This document shows positions 15,797 to 23,996 of a stretch of 64,000 nt of DNA, piece by piece. This stretch comes from Streptomyces griseoruber (lineage in GTDB: Bacteria; Actinomycetota; Actinomycetes; Streptomycetales; Streptomycetaceae), in assembly GCF_001514205.1 (NCBI RefSeq), contig NZ_KQ948786.1, positions 1 to 64,000 of the forward strand, written 5' to 3'. The number at the start of each line of letters is the position of its first letter. Position 1 is the first letter of the stretch. A program made the translations under genes and the position numbers. The notes below the pieces were generated by a model. The model was not told where the DNA came from. It saw only the letters and a list, made by a program, of their open reading frames with translations, and ran no database searches.

Positions 15797-17502
15797 GCCC
15801 CACCGCCCTTCCTGCCGCCGCCGTTCCTGAGCACGGGCACGTCACCTTCCTGGGTGCCGGACCCGGGGATCCGGGACTGCTGACTCTGCGCGCCGTGGAG
15901 GCGCTGGCGAACGCGGACGTCCTCGTCGCCGAGCACGAGGTGCTCGACGTCGTACGGACGCACGCGCGGCCCGGCGTGTCCGTCGTGAACGCGGAAACCG
16001 GTCCTTCGTCGGACCCGCTTCCGGGCACAGGCACGCCTCACCCCAAGCTTGTTGACGGCACGTCAACAAGCGTCGAGGTACCCGCTGTGCGGGATGCCTC
16101 ACATCTTGTCATGGAGGCCGCGCGGGGCGGCAGGCGGGTCGTCCGTGCGGTGTCCGGGGACCCGGGACTGGATACGTACGCGGCCGAGGAAATGCTCGCC
16201 TGCGCCGCCGCCGGGGTGCCGTTCGAGGTGGTCCCGGGCGTGGCGGCGGCCGTCGGCGTGCCCGCGTACGCCGGTGTGCCGCTGCGGGACGCGCAGGGCG
16301 CCGACGTCCGGTTCGTGGACGCGCGCACGGCGTCCGACCGCTGCTGGACGGAGGTCGGCGCCTCCGACGGGACGGTGGTCGTCTCCACGACCCTCGACTC
16401 CGTCGCGGCGGCCGCCGGCGAGCTGGTCTCGGCGGGCCGCAAGCCCGACACCCCGATGACGGTCACGGTCGCCGGTACGACGACCCGCCAGCGCACCTGG
16501 TCGGCGACGCTCGGCACGATCGCGCAGACGCTGAAGCAGGCGAAGGTGCTGCCCTCACCGGAGGGCGGCCGCCCGGTGATAGCCGTGGTCGGCGAGCGTT
16601 CCGCCCCCGCCCAGCGCGACCGGCTGGCCTGGTTCGAGTCCAAGCCGCTGTTCGGCTGGAAGGTCCTCGTGCCGCGCACGAAGGAGCAGGCGGCGTCGCT
16701 CTCCGACCAGCTGCGGTCCTACGGCGCCGTGCCGCACGAGGTCCCGACGATCGCCGTCGAGCCGCCGCGCACCCCCCAGCAGATGGAGCGGGCCGTCAAG
16801 GGCCTGGTCACCGGCCGCTACGAGTGGATCGCCTTCACGTCGGTCAACGCGGTCAAGGCCGTCCGGGAGAAGTTCGAGGAGTACGGCCTCGACGCCCGTG
16901 CCTTCGCGGGCATCAAGGTGGCCGCGGTGGGCGAGCAGACCGCCAAGGCGCTGATCGCCTTCGGCGTGAAGCCGGACCTGGTGCCGAGCGGCGAGCAGAG
17001 CGCCGCCGGTCTCCTCGAGGACTGGCCGCCGTACGACCCGGTGTTCGACCCGATCGACCGAGTCTTCCTGCCGCGCGCCGACATCGCCACGGAGACCCTG
17101 GTCGCCGGGCTGATCGAGCTGGGCTGGGAGGTCGACGACGTCACGGCCTACCGGACCGTGCGGGCCTCGCCGCCGCCGGCGGAGACCCGTGAGGCGATCA
17201 AGGGCGGCGGCTTCGACGCCGTGCTCTTCACCTCGTCCTCGACCGTACGGAACCTGGTGGGCATCGCCGGGAAGCCGCACAACGTGACGGTGATCGCCTG
17301 TATCGGCCCGGCGACGGCCAAGACGGCCGAGGAGCACGGCCTTCGGGTGGATGTGATGGCTCCCGAGCCGTCCGTGCACAAGCTGGCGGAGGCGCTGGCG
17401 GACTTCGGGCTGCGGCGTCGGACCGCGGCGCTGGAGGCCGGGGATCCGGTGACCCGGCCGAGCGAGCGGCGGCCGGGGTCGCGGCGCAGGCGGGCGACGT
17501 AG
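15793..17502 (+). CDS. hemD: Bifunctional uroporphyrinogen-III C-methyltransferase / uroporphyrinogen-III synthase
   Basis: A 569-residue fusion. Residues about 15-265 are a SAM-dependent tetrapyrrole methylase (start VTFLGAGPGDPGLLTLRA; P-loop-like VVPGVAAAVGVPAYAG), and about 285-540 are HemD (GWKVLVPRTKEQAASLSDQL to the SSSTVRNLVGIAG region). It would cyclise hydroxymethylbilane to uroporphyrinogen III and may methylate it to precorrin-2 for sirohaem or cobalamin. Start is GTG 15793, overlapping hemC. The methylase half has an unusual insertion near residues 50-90 and lacks the longer GRGGEE-type motif in easy form, so methylase activity needs proof; the synthase half looks complete. Confidence 0.92.
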   Translation: MSPTALPAAAVPEHGHVTFLGAGPGDPGLLTLRAVEALANADVLVAEHEVLDVVRTHARPGVSVVNAETGPSSDPLPGTGTPHPKLVDGTSTSVEVPAVRDASHLVMEAARGGRRVVRAVSGDPGLDTYAAEEMLACAAAGVPFEVVPGVAAAVGVPAYAGVPLRDAQGADVRFVDARTASDRCWTEVGASDGTVVVSTTLDSVAAAAGELVSAGRKPDTPMTVTVAGTTTRQRTWSATLGTIAQTLKQAKVLPSPEGGRPVIAVVGERSAPAQRDRLAWFESKPLFGWKVLVPRTKEQAASLSDQLRSYGAVPHEVPTIAVEPPRTPQQMERAVKGLVTGRYEWIAFTSVNAVKAVREKFEEYGLDARAFAGIKVAAVGEQTAKALIAFGVKPDLVPSGEQSAAGLLEDWPPYDPVFDPIDRVFLPRADIATETLVAGLIELGWEVDDVTAYRTVRASPPPAETREAIKGGGFDAVLFTSSSTVRNLVGIAGKPHNVTVIACIGPATAKTAEEHGLRVDVMAPEPSVHKLAEALADFGLRRRTAALEAGDPVTRPSERRPGSRRRRAT

Positions 17503-17888
17503 CAGCCTGTTCGTGGTCCGCCCCGAGGGCATTCGCCTCGGAGGCACCTTGCGCGCCCCGCCGTCTCTGTCGGAGACGGCGGGGCGTTCTTCATGAGCAG
17601 GGGCCGCAAGCCAAAGGCGCACGGGAGAAGCGCAAGTATGCAGACTTGAGCCGAACACCTACCCACAGCAGCCCCCCGGCCCCGATGTCGCTTGTCACGT
17701 CAGTCAGCAACTGTCGCTTCCAGCCCGGGAGTTGCGCCGCTCACCGTACAGACCCACCGAGAGATCACATCATGCTCGGCGGGGCCGGTTTGACGTGGAC
17801 GCGTACGCGAGGGGTGAACTAGTGTTCGTTTCATTGCGGCCTCACAGGTACCAACAGTGATGCGCCGCCTCATGAAGCAGGGGGAATC
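17503..17888 (+). other. Intergenic region after hemD
   Basis: About 386 bp. It contains the operon terminator at 17554-17586 and, further right, the presumed promoter of the small secreted protein; no other gene is supported. Confidence 0.6.
17554..17586 (+). terminator. Terminator of the rex-hemACD operon
   Basis: CGCCCCGCCGTCTC (17554-17567) pairs perfectly with GAGACGGCGGGGCG (17573-17586) around TGTCG, followed by TTCTTC. This is a 14-bp stem with a short T-rich tail, 50 bp past the hemD stop. Confidence 0.88.
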
Positions 17889-18254
17889 GTGTTCAAGTCA
17901 AAGCTCGCTCGTGCAACGCTGGTGGTCAGTGCGTCCGCCGTCCTGGTCGTGGCGATGTCTTCCTCGGCGCAGGCCATCACCAACAAGACCGTCTCCCTTC
18001 CGGACAGCCGTGGTTACATGCACTTCCACGACGACGGCGATGTGTTCTCGGTCTGTGACACCAGAGCCGATGGGCACGGCGTGAGCGGCAATCTGATGAA
18101 TGCCGACAACGCGGTTGTGTTCACCCTCAAGGACGATACCGACGACGGCTGCGCCAAGAAGGGGTATAACGTCGGCATCCGCGCCGTCCGGATGGAGATC
18201 TGGTGGGATGGCGACTTCTCGAAGGTGTACTACTCCGACTGGTTCCGCGAGTAG
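17889..18254 (+). CDS. Small secreted protein, unknown function
   Basis: A 121-residue protein with a clear Sec signal peptide: MFKSKLARATLVVSASAVL is the basic start and core, cleaved after SSAQA (about residue 29). The mature part is about 92 residues, acidic, with two cysteines (C57 in FSVCDTRAD and C85 in DDGCAKKG) that could form one disulfide; it ends in a Trp-rich WWDGDFSKVYYSDWFRE. I recognise no family. Start is GTG 17889 with GGGGGAA just upstream. It lies alone between hemD and hemB, in a stretch that also holds decayed genes, so it may be part of an insertion. Confidence 0.75.
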   Translation: MFKSKLARATLVVSASAVLVVAMSSSAQAITNKTVSLPDSRGYMHFHDDGDVFSVCDTRADGHGVSGNLMNADNAVVFTLKDDTDDGCAKKGYNVGIRAVRMEIWWDGDFSKVYYSDWFRE

Positions 18255-18387
18255 ACCGCGGGTGCGTTAGCTCTCACCCCGTGCACTCGTCTTGCTGCTT
18301 GATCTGGTCGGGGGTTTGAGAACTGCTGCGGTGGGGCTGCTCCGGTGTTGCGGGAGCAGCCCACGGGTCAGTCGCCGCGGCAAGAGC

Positions 18388-18604
18388 TGATCGCGGCGGG
18401 GAGGGTCGCCGTGTCGGCGTACTGCACGACGAAGCTCGTGAAGCAGCCGAGCGGGCCTGGCTGGACGTCGCCCCCGGGACGCGGACCGCGGCGGTGCTCG
18501 AGCGGGATCTGCCCGCCGACCGGATCGGGCTGCTGAACCTGGCCACGGGCAAGGTGCAGCGCTGGATCAAGGTCGACAGGAGCGTCGGCGGCGTGCAGTT
18601 CTCA
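18388..18604 (+). pseudogene. WD40-like beta-propeller protein remnant
   Basis: Two frames carry parts of one protein of the Streptomyces WD40-like family. First LIAAGRVAVSAYCTTKLVKQ (from about 18388), then, after a frame change near 18445, LDVAPGTRTAAVLERDLPA, DRIGLLNLATGKVQRWI and GVQFS up to about 18604. The usual partner sequence SPDG after VQFS is missing because the homology stops abruptly where the helicase remnant begins. No start codon or complete propeller remains. Assignment is from recalled family sequence, not from a search. Confidence 0.6.
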
Positions 18605-18605
18605 G

Positions 18606-18911
18606 GTGTGGCAGCGGGTGGAGGAGGCTGGTGGACACCGCGAGCATGGCGTCACCGCGCGCCGCCATCCGGATCCGCAGCGCCTCGGCCGCCGGCCGAA
18701 ACAGCCCGGGATCCGCGTCGAAGCCACCGCCCTGCACCCCTGGAGTCACCTCGGCCAGCCGGTGCGCGTCCTCCTCGTAAAGGATCGTCTCCTCCACGAT
18801 GCCGTCGGGGCGGCGGTACGTCACCTGGGCAGCGGATGCTCCGAACATCTGCGACGCGACGATTGCGACGTCCACGCCAGGGGTTGCCTGCCAGAGAGGA
18901 CCGGTAAGGGA
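18606..18911 (-). pseudogene. N-terminal remnant of a large SNF2-type helicase
   Basis: On the minus strand about 95 residues (TPGVDVAIVASQMFGASAAQ, then VTYRRPDGIVEETILYEED, LFRPAAEALRIRMA and AVSTSLLHPLPH) match the start of the very large SNF2-like helicases of the DrmD-like kind, in which the next words would be a Walker A block. Here the homology ends at PLPH and runs into unrelated sequence at 18605, exactly where the WD40 remnant ends. The gene is thus cut to about a tenth of its length and has no ATPase motif. Family assignment rests on memory. Confidence 0.55.
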
Positions 18912-18962
18912 TCGACAGGTCGTCGGCAAGTGGTCTCCCGGGCCGGGCGTAGCGTAGGGCAC

Positions 18963-19955
18963 ATGACGACGTACGGATCCTTCCCCGGATCGCGGCCGCG
19001 GCGGCTGCGGACCACCCCCGTCATGCGGCGCATGGTCGCCGAGACCCGGCTGCACCCGGCCGACTTCATCCTTCCCGCGTTCGTGCGGGAGGGCGTGAGC
19101 GAGCCGGTGCCGATCCAGGCGATGCCCGGGGTCGTGCAGCATACGCGCGACAGCCTGAAGAAGGCCGCGCTGGAGGCCGTGGAGGCCGGGGTCTCCGGGA
19201 TCATGCTCTTCGGTGTGCCGGAGGAGTCGAAGAAGGACGCCCTGGGGACGCCGGGGACCGACCCGGACGGGATCCTTCAGGTCGCCCTGCGGGACGTGCG
19301 GGCCGAGGTCGGCGACGACCTGCTGGTGATGTCCGACCTGTGCCTGGACGAGACCACCGACCACGGGCACTGCGGGGTGCTGGACGACCAGGGCCGCGTC
19401 GACAACGACGCCACCCTGGAACGGTACGCGGAGATGGCGCAGGTGCAGGCCGACGCCGGGGCGCACGTGGTGGGGCCCAGCGGGATGATGGACGGCCAGA
19501 TCGGGGTCGTCCGCGACGCGCTCGACCAGATCGGGCGGGAGGACGTGGCGATCCTCGCCTACACCGCCAAGTACTCGTCCGCGTTCTACGGGCCGTTCCG
19601 GGAGGCCGTCGGGTCGTCCCTGAAGGGCGACCGGAAGACCTACCAGCAGGACCCCGCCAATGCCCGTGAGTCGCTGCGGGAGTTGGCGCTCGACCTGGAG
19701 GAGGGCGCCGACATGGTGATGGTCAAGCCGGCCGGCCCCTACCTCGACATCCTGGCGCGGGTCGCGGACGCGGTGGACGTGCCGGTGGCCGCCTATCAGA
19801 TCTCCGGCGAGTACTCGATGATCGAGGCCGCCGCGGAGAAGGGCTGGCTCGACCGCGACCGGGCGATCTTCGAGACGCTCACGGGGATCAAGCGGGCGGG
19901 GGCGCGGAACATCCTCACCTACTGGGCCACCGAGGCGGCGTTGAAGCTTCGTTGA
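18963..19955 (+). CDS. hemB: Delta-aminolevulinic acid dehydratase (porphobilinogen synthase)
   Basis: A 330-residue cytosolic enzyme that condenses two 5-aminolevulinates to porphobilinogen. The two catalytic lysines are K203 in YTAKYSSAFYGPFR and K255 in MVMVKPAGPY. The metal region SDLCLDETTDHGHCG has only two of the three cysteines seen in zinc-dependent enzymes, so a mixed or magnesium-type site is likely. ATG 18963 follows a GTAGGG stretch. It is cut off from the rex-hemACD operon by a terminator and about 1.4 kb of mostly decayed DNA, so it has its own promoter here. Confidence 0.95.
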   Translation: MTTYGSFPGSRPRRLRTTPVMRRMVAETRLHPADFILPAFVREGVSEPVPIQAMPGVVQHTRDSLKKAALEAVEAGVSGIMLFGVPEESKKDALGTPGTDPDGILQVALRDVRAEVGDDLLVMSDLCLDETTDHGHCGVLDDQGRVDNDATLERYAEMAQVQADAGAHVVGPSGMMDGQIGVVRDALDQIGREDVAILAYTAKYSSAFYGPFREAVGSSLKGDRKTYQQDPANARESLRELALDLEEGADMVMVKPAGPYLDILARVADAVDVPVAAYQISGEYSMIEAAAEKGWLDRDRAIFETLTGIKRAGARNILTYWATEAALKLR

Positions 19956-20209
19956 CGGTGCCGGGGCAGGTTGTCGGTCCGGTGCGGCGTCGTCGTGGCC
20001 GGTCGCGCCCCGCGGCGGAGCCGCATGTCGACAGGGTCCCGCGCCCCTTTGGGGTGTTGCCCGGCCGCGGCCGGCTTCGCTCCGGTGCTGGAGGGGCCCT
20101 CGTCTCGTAGGCCCTGGCCGTCGTTGCAGGCGGTGAGGGTCAGGGCGGCCGTCGCGGTGAGGACCGCGGTGAGGAGGCGGACGCGAAGGGGAGTGGGGCG
20201 TGTGGGCAT
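19919..20209 (-). CDS. Small lipoprotein whose C-terminus is read from an intergenic repeat
   Basis: A 96-residue frame beginning MPTRPTPLRVRLLTAVLTAT with lipobox LTAC at about residues 31-34, so a membrane-anchored lipoprotein is likely. After about 55 residues the reading runs through a G/C-rich repeat of a kind scattered between Streptomyces genes and then 37 bp antisense into the end of hemB. The useful protein may therefore be only a remnant of a longer lipoprotein. No family is recognised. Confidence 0.45.
   Translation of the reverse strand: MPTRPTPLRVRLLTAVLTATAALTLTACNDGQGLRDEGPSSTGAKPAAAGQHPKGARDPVDMRLRRGARPATTTPHRTDNLPRHRQRSFNAASVAQ
19985..20062. repeat. Streptomyces-type dispersed intergenic palindromic repeat
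   Basis: The stretch contains GTCGTGGCCGGTCGCGCCCC, then GCGGCGGAGCCGCATGTCGA, then a short hairpin around CGCGCCCCTTTGGGG. This set of words recurs between genes in many Streptomyces genomes (recognised from memory). The inner GCGGCGGAGCCGC is itself palindromic. Confidence 0.6.
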
Positions 20210-20459
20210 GGGGCAAGCCTGAGTCGTGGCGCCCCCGAGCTTCCACACCTGCCGGGCAAGTCGGGACGCCGGTCCGGTCCCGTAGCGTCTGACCTGCGGA
20301 GACGGTGTCCTTCTGGGACGGGATCCGGGACGCGGCCGGGGGCATCCCCCCTTCGGAAGGAGCCCTGTGTACGGGGCGAAGGGGACGGTCGGGGCGTGGG
20401 CGCGGTCCGGATGCCGGAAAGTCGCGTGTAGGCGCCACCCATATCCCTAGGGTGCGGGC

Positions 20460-21653
20460 ATGACTCTCGCACCCGTCCCACCACCGGCCCTCGCCGCCCG
20501 TGCCCGGTCGACCGGGGGCTCTCCCGTCCGGGACATCCTCGCCGTCACCGCCCGCCCCGAGGTGATCAACTTCGCGGGTGGGCTGCCCGCCCCGGAACTC
20601 TTCGACCGGGAGGGCGTGGCCGAGGCCTTCCGGCACGTCCTGGAGGAGACGCCCGCGCGAGCCCTCCAGTACGCCACCACCGAGGGGGAGCCCGCGCTGC
20701 GCGAGGCGCTCGCGGCCCGGACCTCGGCCCGGGGCCTCACCACCACCGCCGACGACGTCCTCGTCACCACCGGCAGCCAGCAGGCCCTCTCCCTCCTCGC
20801 CACGGCCCTGCTCGACCCCGGCGACACGGTCCTCGTCGAGTCCCCCTGCTACCTCGCCGCCCTCCAGGTCTTCACCCTGGCCGGCGCGCGGGTCGTGGCG
20901 GTGCCGGGTGACGCGGAGGGGCCGGACCCGGAGGCGCTGGCGGAGCTGGTGGTGCGGGAGCGACCCAAGCTGCTCTACACCGTCCCCACCTTCCAGAACC
21001 CCACCGGCCGCACCCTGCCCGCCGCCCGCCGCGCCGCGCTCGCCTCCGTCGCCGCCCGCCACGGCCTGTGGATCGTCGAGGACGACCCCTACGGCGAACT
21101 CCGCTACGACGGTGAACGCGTCCCCTGGATCGCCGCCCACCCCGACGCCCTCGACCGTACGGTGCTGCTCGGCTCCTTCTCCAAGGTCATGGCGCCCGGC
21201 CTGCGGCTGGGCTGGCTGCGCGGACCCGCCGAGCTGCGCCGGGCCTGTGTCGTCGCCAAACAGGCGGCCGACCTGCACACCCCCACGGTCAACCAGCTCG
21301 CGGCGGCCCGCTACTTGGCCGTCAACGACCTCGACGCGCATGTGGCGAAGGTGGCCGCCGTCTACCGCGAGCGGCGGGACGCCATGCTGGCGGGACTGGG
21401 CGAGGCCCTCCCGGACGGCTCTGTCTGGAACCGGCCCGAGGGCGGCATGTTCCTCTGGGCCCGGCTGCCGGAGCCGTACGACACCACCGCCCTGCTGCCG
21501 CAGGTGGTCGGGCACGACGTGGCGTACGTCCCCGGCGCCCCCTTCCACGCCGGTGAGCCCGACCGCTCCACCCTCCGGCTCTGTTTCGTCACGCAGACGC
21601 CGGAGGAGATCGGGGAGGGGCTGCGGCGGCTGGGCAAGGGACTCAGGGGCTGA
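20460..21653 (+). CDS. PLP-dependent aminotransferase (class I/II fold, MocR/LysN-like)
   Basis: A 397-residue fold-type I aminotransferase close to 2-aminoadipate/valine-type transaminases. Seen are INFAGGLPAPELFD, LQYATTEGEPALREALA, TTGSQQALSL, the cofactor-contact PTFQNPTGRTL, the acidic VEDDPYGELRYDG, the Schiff-base lysine in GSFSKVMAPGLRLGW (about residue 243) and PEGGMFLWARLP. It has no N-terminal GntR domain, so it is the free-enzyme version. The amino-acid substrate is not clear. It stands alone, convergent with the DUF4253 gene. Confidence 0.88.
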   Translation: MTLAPVPPPALAARARSTGGSPVRDILAVTARPEVINFAGGLPAPELFDREGVAEAFRHVLEETPARALQYATTEGEPALREALAARTSARGLTTTADDVLVTTGSQQALSLLATALLDPGDTVLVESPCYLAALQVFTLAGARVVAVPGDAEGPDPEALAELVVRERPKLLYTVPTFQNPTGRTLPAARRAALASVAARHGLWIVEDDPYGELRYDGERVPWIAAHPDALDRTVLLGSFSKVMAPGLRLGWLRGPAELRRACVVAKQAADLHTPTVNQLAAARYLAVNDLDAHVAKVAAVYRERRDAMLAGLGEALPDGSVWNRPEGGMFLWARLPEPYDTTALLPQVVGHDVAYVPGAPFHAGEPDRSTLRLCFVTQTPEEIGEGLRRLGKGLRG

Positions 21654-21671
21654 GAGGCCGTCGGGCCGGGC

Positions 21672-22457
21672 TCAGTCCCACCAGAACGACCAGATGTGCT
21701 CTCCGACGAGCTGATCGGCGTAGGACTCCGGCGATCCCGGGCCCTGCGTGATGGTGTCCGGGCAGAACGCGAAGTGCTCGGCGGTCACCGCCCGCGCCTC
21801 CGCCACCGTGGTGGGCGGGGCGGCGACGGACAGCACCAGGACGTCGAAGCCGAGCCCCACGACCCGTATGCCGAAGCGGTCCTCCCAGGAGCGCAGGACC
21901 GCCGACAGACGGGCGGTGTCGCCCTCGTAGTTGGCCGGGCCGCTCCAGCCGACGGCCGTGGGCACGTCCGCGCTGCGGCGGGCCGGGACGAGCGCGAGAT
22001 GCGGGGTGCGGAACCAGGAACGGCCTTCGCCGGACAGGGAGTCGGCGATCTGCGCGGCACGGGTGTCCGGATCGGAGGTCAGCGCCGGGCTCGCGGCCGG
22101 TCCCGGCCACTCCTCGCCCTCCGCGGCGACCTCCGCCCAGTACTCTGCGAGGACCTCCTCGGCGTCATGGTCGCCCGGGTAGGACACCTCCCCCGGCATC
22201 AGCTCCCACTCGTCCGGACCGCCCTGCGGCCCACCCAGGTCGACGAGGACCGGCAGCAGCCCCGCCCGCCCCGAACGCGCCCCCAGCGCCGCCCAGTTGC
22301 CCGGCGCGGCCGGCCGCTCCGCATGCCACAGGAGCGGCTCGTGCCACGGCCCCTCGTCCGTCGCGTCGATCAGCCGCCCCGGCGGCAGTTGAAGCCCCAG
22401 CGAACGACCGCTCGGATCGGAGGCCAGCTTGGGCAGCGGGTTGGGAAGAGTCGCCAT
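21672..22457 (-). CDS. DUF4253 domain protein
   Basis: A 261-residue cytosolic protein. The C-terminal about 110 residues are DUF4253 (VGLGFDVLVLSVAAPPTTVA, then EHFAFCPDTITQG, ending in HIWSFWWD). The N-terminal half starts MATLPNPLPKLASDPSGRSL and includes LPVLVDLGGPQGG. The domain has no known function. ATG 22457 is preferred; an upstream start at 22487 adds ten residues without conservation. Confidence 0.8.
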   Translation of the reverse strand: MATLPNPLPKLASDPSGRSLGLQLPPGRLIDATDEGPWHEPLLWHAERPAAPGNWAALGARSGRAGLLPVLVDLGGPQGGPDEWELMPGEVSYPGDHDAEEVLAEYWAEVAAEGEEWPGPAASPALTSDPDTRAAQIADSLSGEGRSWFRTPHLALVPARRSADVPTAVGWSGPANYEGDTARLSAVLRSWEDRFGIRVVGLGFDVLVLSVAAPPTTVAEARAVTAEHFAFCPDTITQGPGSPESYADQLVGEHIWSFWWD

Positions 22458-22493
22458 GCCGGTGACTGTAGGGGCAGCCACTGACAACGGGGT

Positions 22494-22679
22494 CTACTTG
22501 AGGGCGGCGGTGAACCCGGCCCAGGCGGCGGGGGCGAGCTGGAGGGCGGGGCCGCTGTGGGGGGCGTGCTTGGAGTCGCGGATGTGGATGGCGGAGGGGG
22601 TGAGGGCGACTTCGAGGCACTGGCCGCCTTCGCTGCCGCTGTAGCTCGACTTGAACCACTTCAGGGCTTCGGCGCTCAT
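22494..22679 (-). CDS. DUF397 small protein
   Basis: A 61-residue DUF397 protein: KWFKSSYSGSEGGQCLEVAL, then IHIRDSKH and FTAALK at the end, a canonical form. Such proteins are encoded beside XRE/DUF5753 regulators in Streptomyces, as in the whiJ and abaA-like loci, and probably act as partner or antagonist of the regulator. Here the start overlaps the regulator stop by 4 bp (ATGA), so the two are co-translated. Confidence 0.92.
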   Translation of the reverse strand: MSAEALKWFKSSYSGSEGGQCLEVALTPSAIHIRDSKHAPHSGPALQLAPAAWAGFTAALK

Positions 22680-23482
22680 TGCTCTCCTAGCAGGCGGTCG
22701 AGCAGGCCCACCGAATCCTGGGTGGTCAGGGCCTGTGTTCGCAGCATCGCATACTTGCGCGCCAGGATGGACACCTCATCTGCGTCGGAAACCCACTGGC
22801 TGCCGCGTTGGCCCTCGGCGTAGGCCAGGTGATGGTGATCAGGGGTCTCCAGCAGGGTGAAGGGACCATCGAGTCCGGCGTGACACGGACTGCTCATTGG
22901 CAGGAACTGCAACGACACACACGGCAGTTCAGCCAGTTCCCGCAGATACCGAAGCTGTGCCGACCGGTCCCCGATCTCCATGTACAGCACCGGCTCCCAC
23001 ACCACGAAACTCAAGGTAGGCGGGTTCTTCCGGCGCAGGATCTCCTGGCGGTCCAGCCGGAGGGCCGTGTACGTCTCGATCTCGTCCTCGTCGTACGCCG
23101 GAACCCTGTTGCGCAGTACGGCCCGGACGTACGGCTCGTTCTGGAGGAGGCCCGGCAGGACCGCGTTGTCGTACCAGGACAGCGCGATCGCCTCCCGCTC
23201 GTGCTCCATGTACAGCTCGGCCCACAGCGGGAACTGGTCGATCTCGGGAAGGTTGGCCACCCCCGTCGCCAACATCCCCTTCGTGTCCAGGACTTCGTCC
23301 AGCAGCGCCGCCAGGTCCGGCTTCAGCGCACGTCGGCCCTGCTCGATCGACGCGATGGTCTCCTCGTCGACCCGGACGAGTCCGGCGAGGCCGATCTGGG
23401 TCAGGCCCGCCCCGCGCCGGGCCGTGCCGAGCTGTCTGCCCAGCATCTTCATGGTGGAGAGGTTCTTCTTGCGCTGGCTCAT
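22676..23482 (-). CDS. XRE-family regulator with DUF5753 domain (WhiJ-like)
   Basis: A 268-residue DNA-binding protein. The N-terminal helix-turn-helix covers about residues 14-65 (LGRQLGTARRGAGLTQIGLA, then VDEETIASIEQGRRALKP); the rest is DUF5753 (ALSWYDNAVLPGLLQNEPYV, RLDRQEILRR, FLPMSSPCHAGLDGPFTLLE). ATG 23482 is chosen because a GGGGGGAT stretch lies ahead; the open frame goes on to 23575 but would run across the inverted repeat at 23526. It forms a unit with DUF397 downstream and is divergent from the HATPase gene, the classic three-gene WhiJ/AbaA arrangement. Confidence 0.9.
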   Translation of the reverse strand: MSQRKKNLSTMKMLGRQLGTARRGAGLTQIGLAGLVRVDEETIASIEQGRRALKPDLAALLDEVLDTKGMLATGVANLPEIDQFPLWAELYMEHEREAIALSWYDNAVLPGLLQNEPYVRAVLRNRVPAYDEDEIETYTALRLDRQEILRRKNPPTLSFVVWEPVLYMEIGDRSAQLRYLRELAELPCVSLQFLPMSSPCHAGLDGPFTLLETPDHHHLAYAEGQRGSQWVSDADEVSILARKYAMLRTQALTTQDSVGLLDRLLGEQ

Positions 23483-23525
23483 GGTGCTGCCATCCCCCCG
23501 CTTGCCCGTGCCCGACCCGGTGGCG

Positions 23526-23550
23526 ACCCGTACAAAAAATCTGTACGGGT
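23526..23550. promoter_or_regulatory. Perfect inverted repeat in the divergent XRE/HATPase region
   Basis: ACCCGTACA (23526-23534) and TGTACGGGT (23542-23550) form perfect 9-bp arms around AAAAATC. The site is 43 bp ahead of the regulator and 44 bp ahead of the HATPase gene, the right place for an operator of the WhiJ-like protein. That it is the operator is inference. Confidence 0.6.
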
Positions 23551-23594
23551 TCACTCGCTGCTCAACGGTAGTCACTTTCCGTGACTCTTGTCCC

Positions 23595-23996
23595 GTGAAC
23601 GAGACGATTCAACTCCCGCCCCTGTGCGAGAGGTTCTTCCGGCGTGAGCGGCGTTCCGTGCCGGACGCGCGACGGTTCGCGTCGGAAACCCTCGCCGGGT
23701 GGGGGCTCGCCGGGACCGAGCGGGCCGACGACGTGCTGCTGTGTGTCAGCGAGCTGGTGACGAACGCGCTGCTGCACGGCGTACCGCCCGGCCGTCAGTT
23801 CCTGCTGTTCCTGCGGTACGACGGCCGGGCGTTGCGCATCGAGGTCCACGACAGCGGGCCGGGGATGCCCCGGGTGGTCGAGCCGGAGGGTGAAGGCGGG
23901 CGGGGACTGCTGCTGGTGGCCGCGCTGAGTGACGATTGGGGGGTTCGGGAACGCGGGCTAGGCAAGGCGGTGTGGTGCGAGTTCGCCGGACCCTAG
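23595..23996 (+). CDS. ATP-binding protein, RsbW-like anti-sigma kinase type
   Basis: A 133-residue HATPase_c-like protein of the actinobacterial RsbW/SpoIIAB type. The N-box is CVSELVTNALLHG (about residues 50-62), the G1 box is VHDSGPGMP and the G2 region GGRGLLLVAALSDDWG. Start is GTG 23595. Such proteins occur beside XRE/DUF5753 + DUF397 pairs; their partner sigma factors are mostly unknown. It is divergent from that pair and ends with a 4-bp convergent overlap with the VOC gene. Confidence 0.87.
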   Translation: MNETIQLPPLCERFFRRERRSVPDARRFASETLAGWGLAGTERADDVLLCVSELVTNALLHGVPPGRQFLLFLRYDGRALRIEVHDSGPGMPRVVEPEGEGGRGLLLVAALSDDWGVRERGLGKAVWCEFAGP

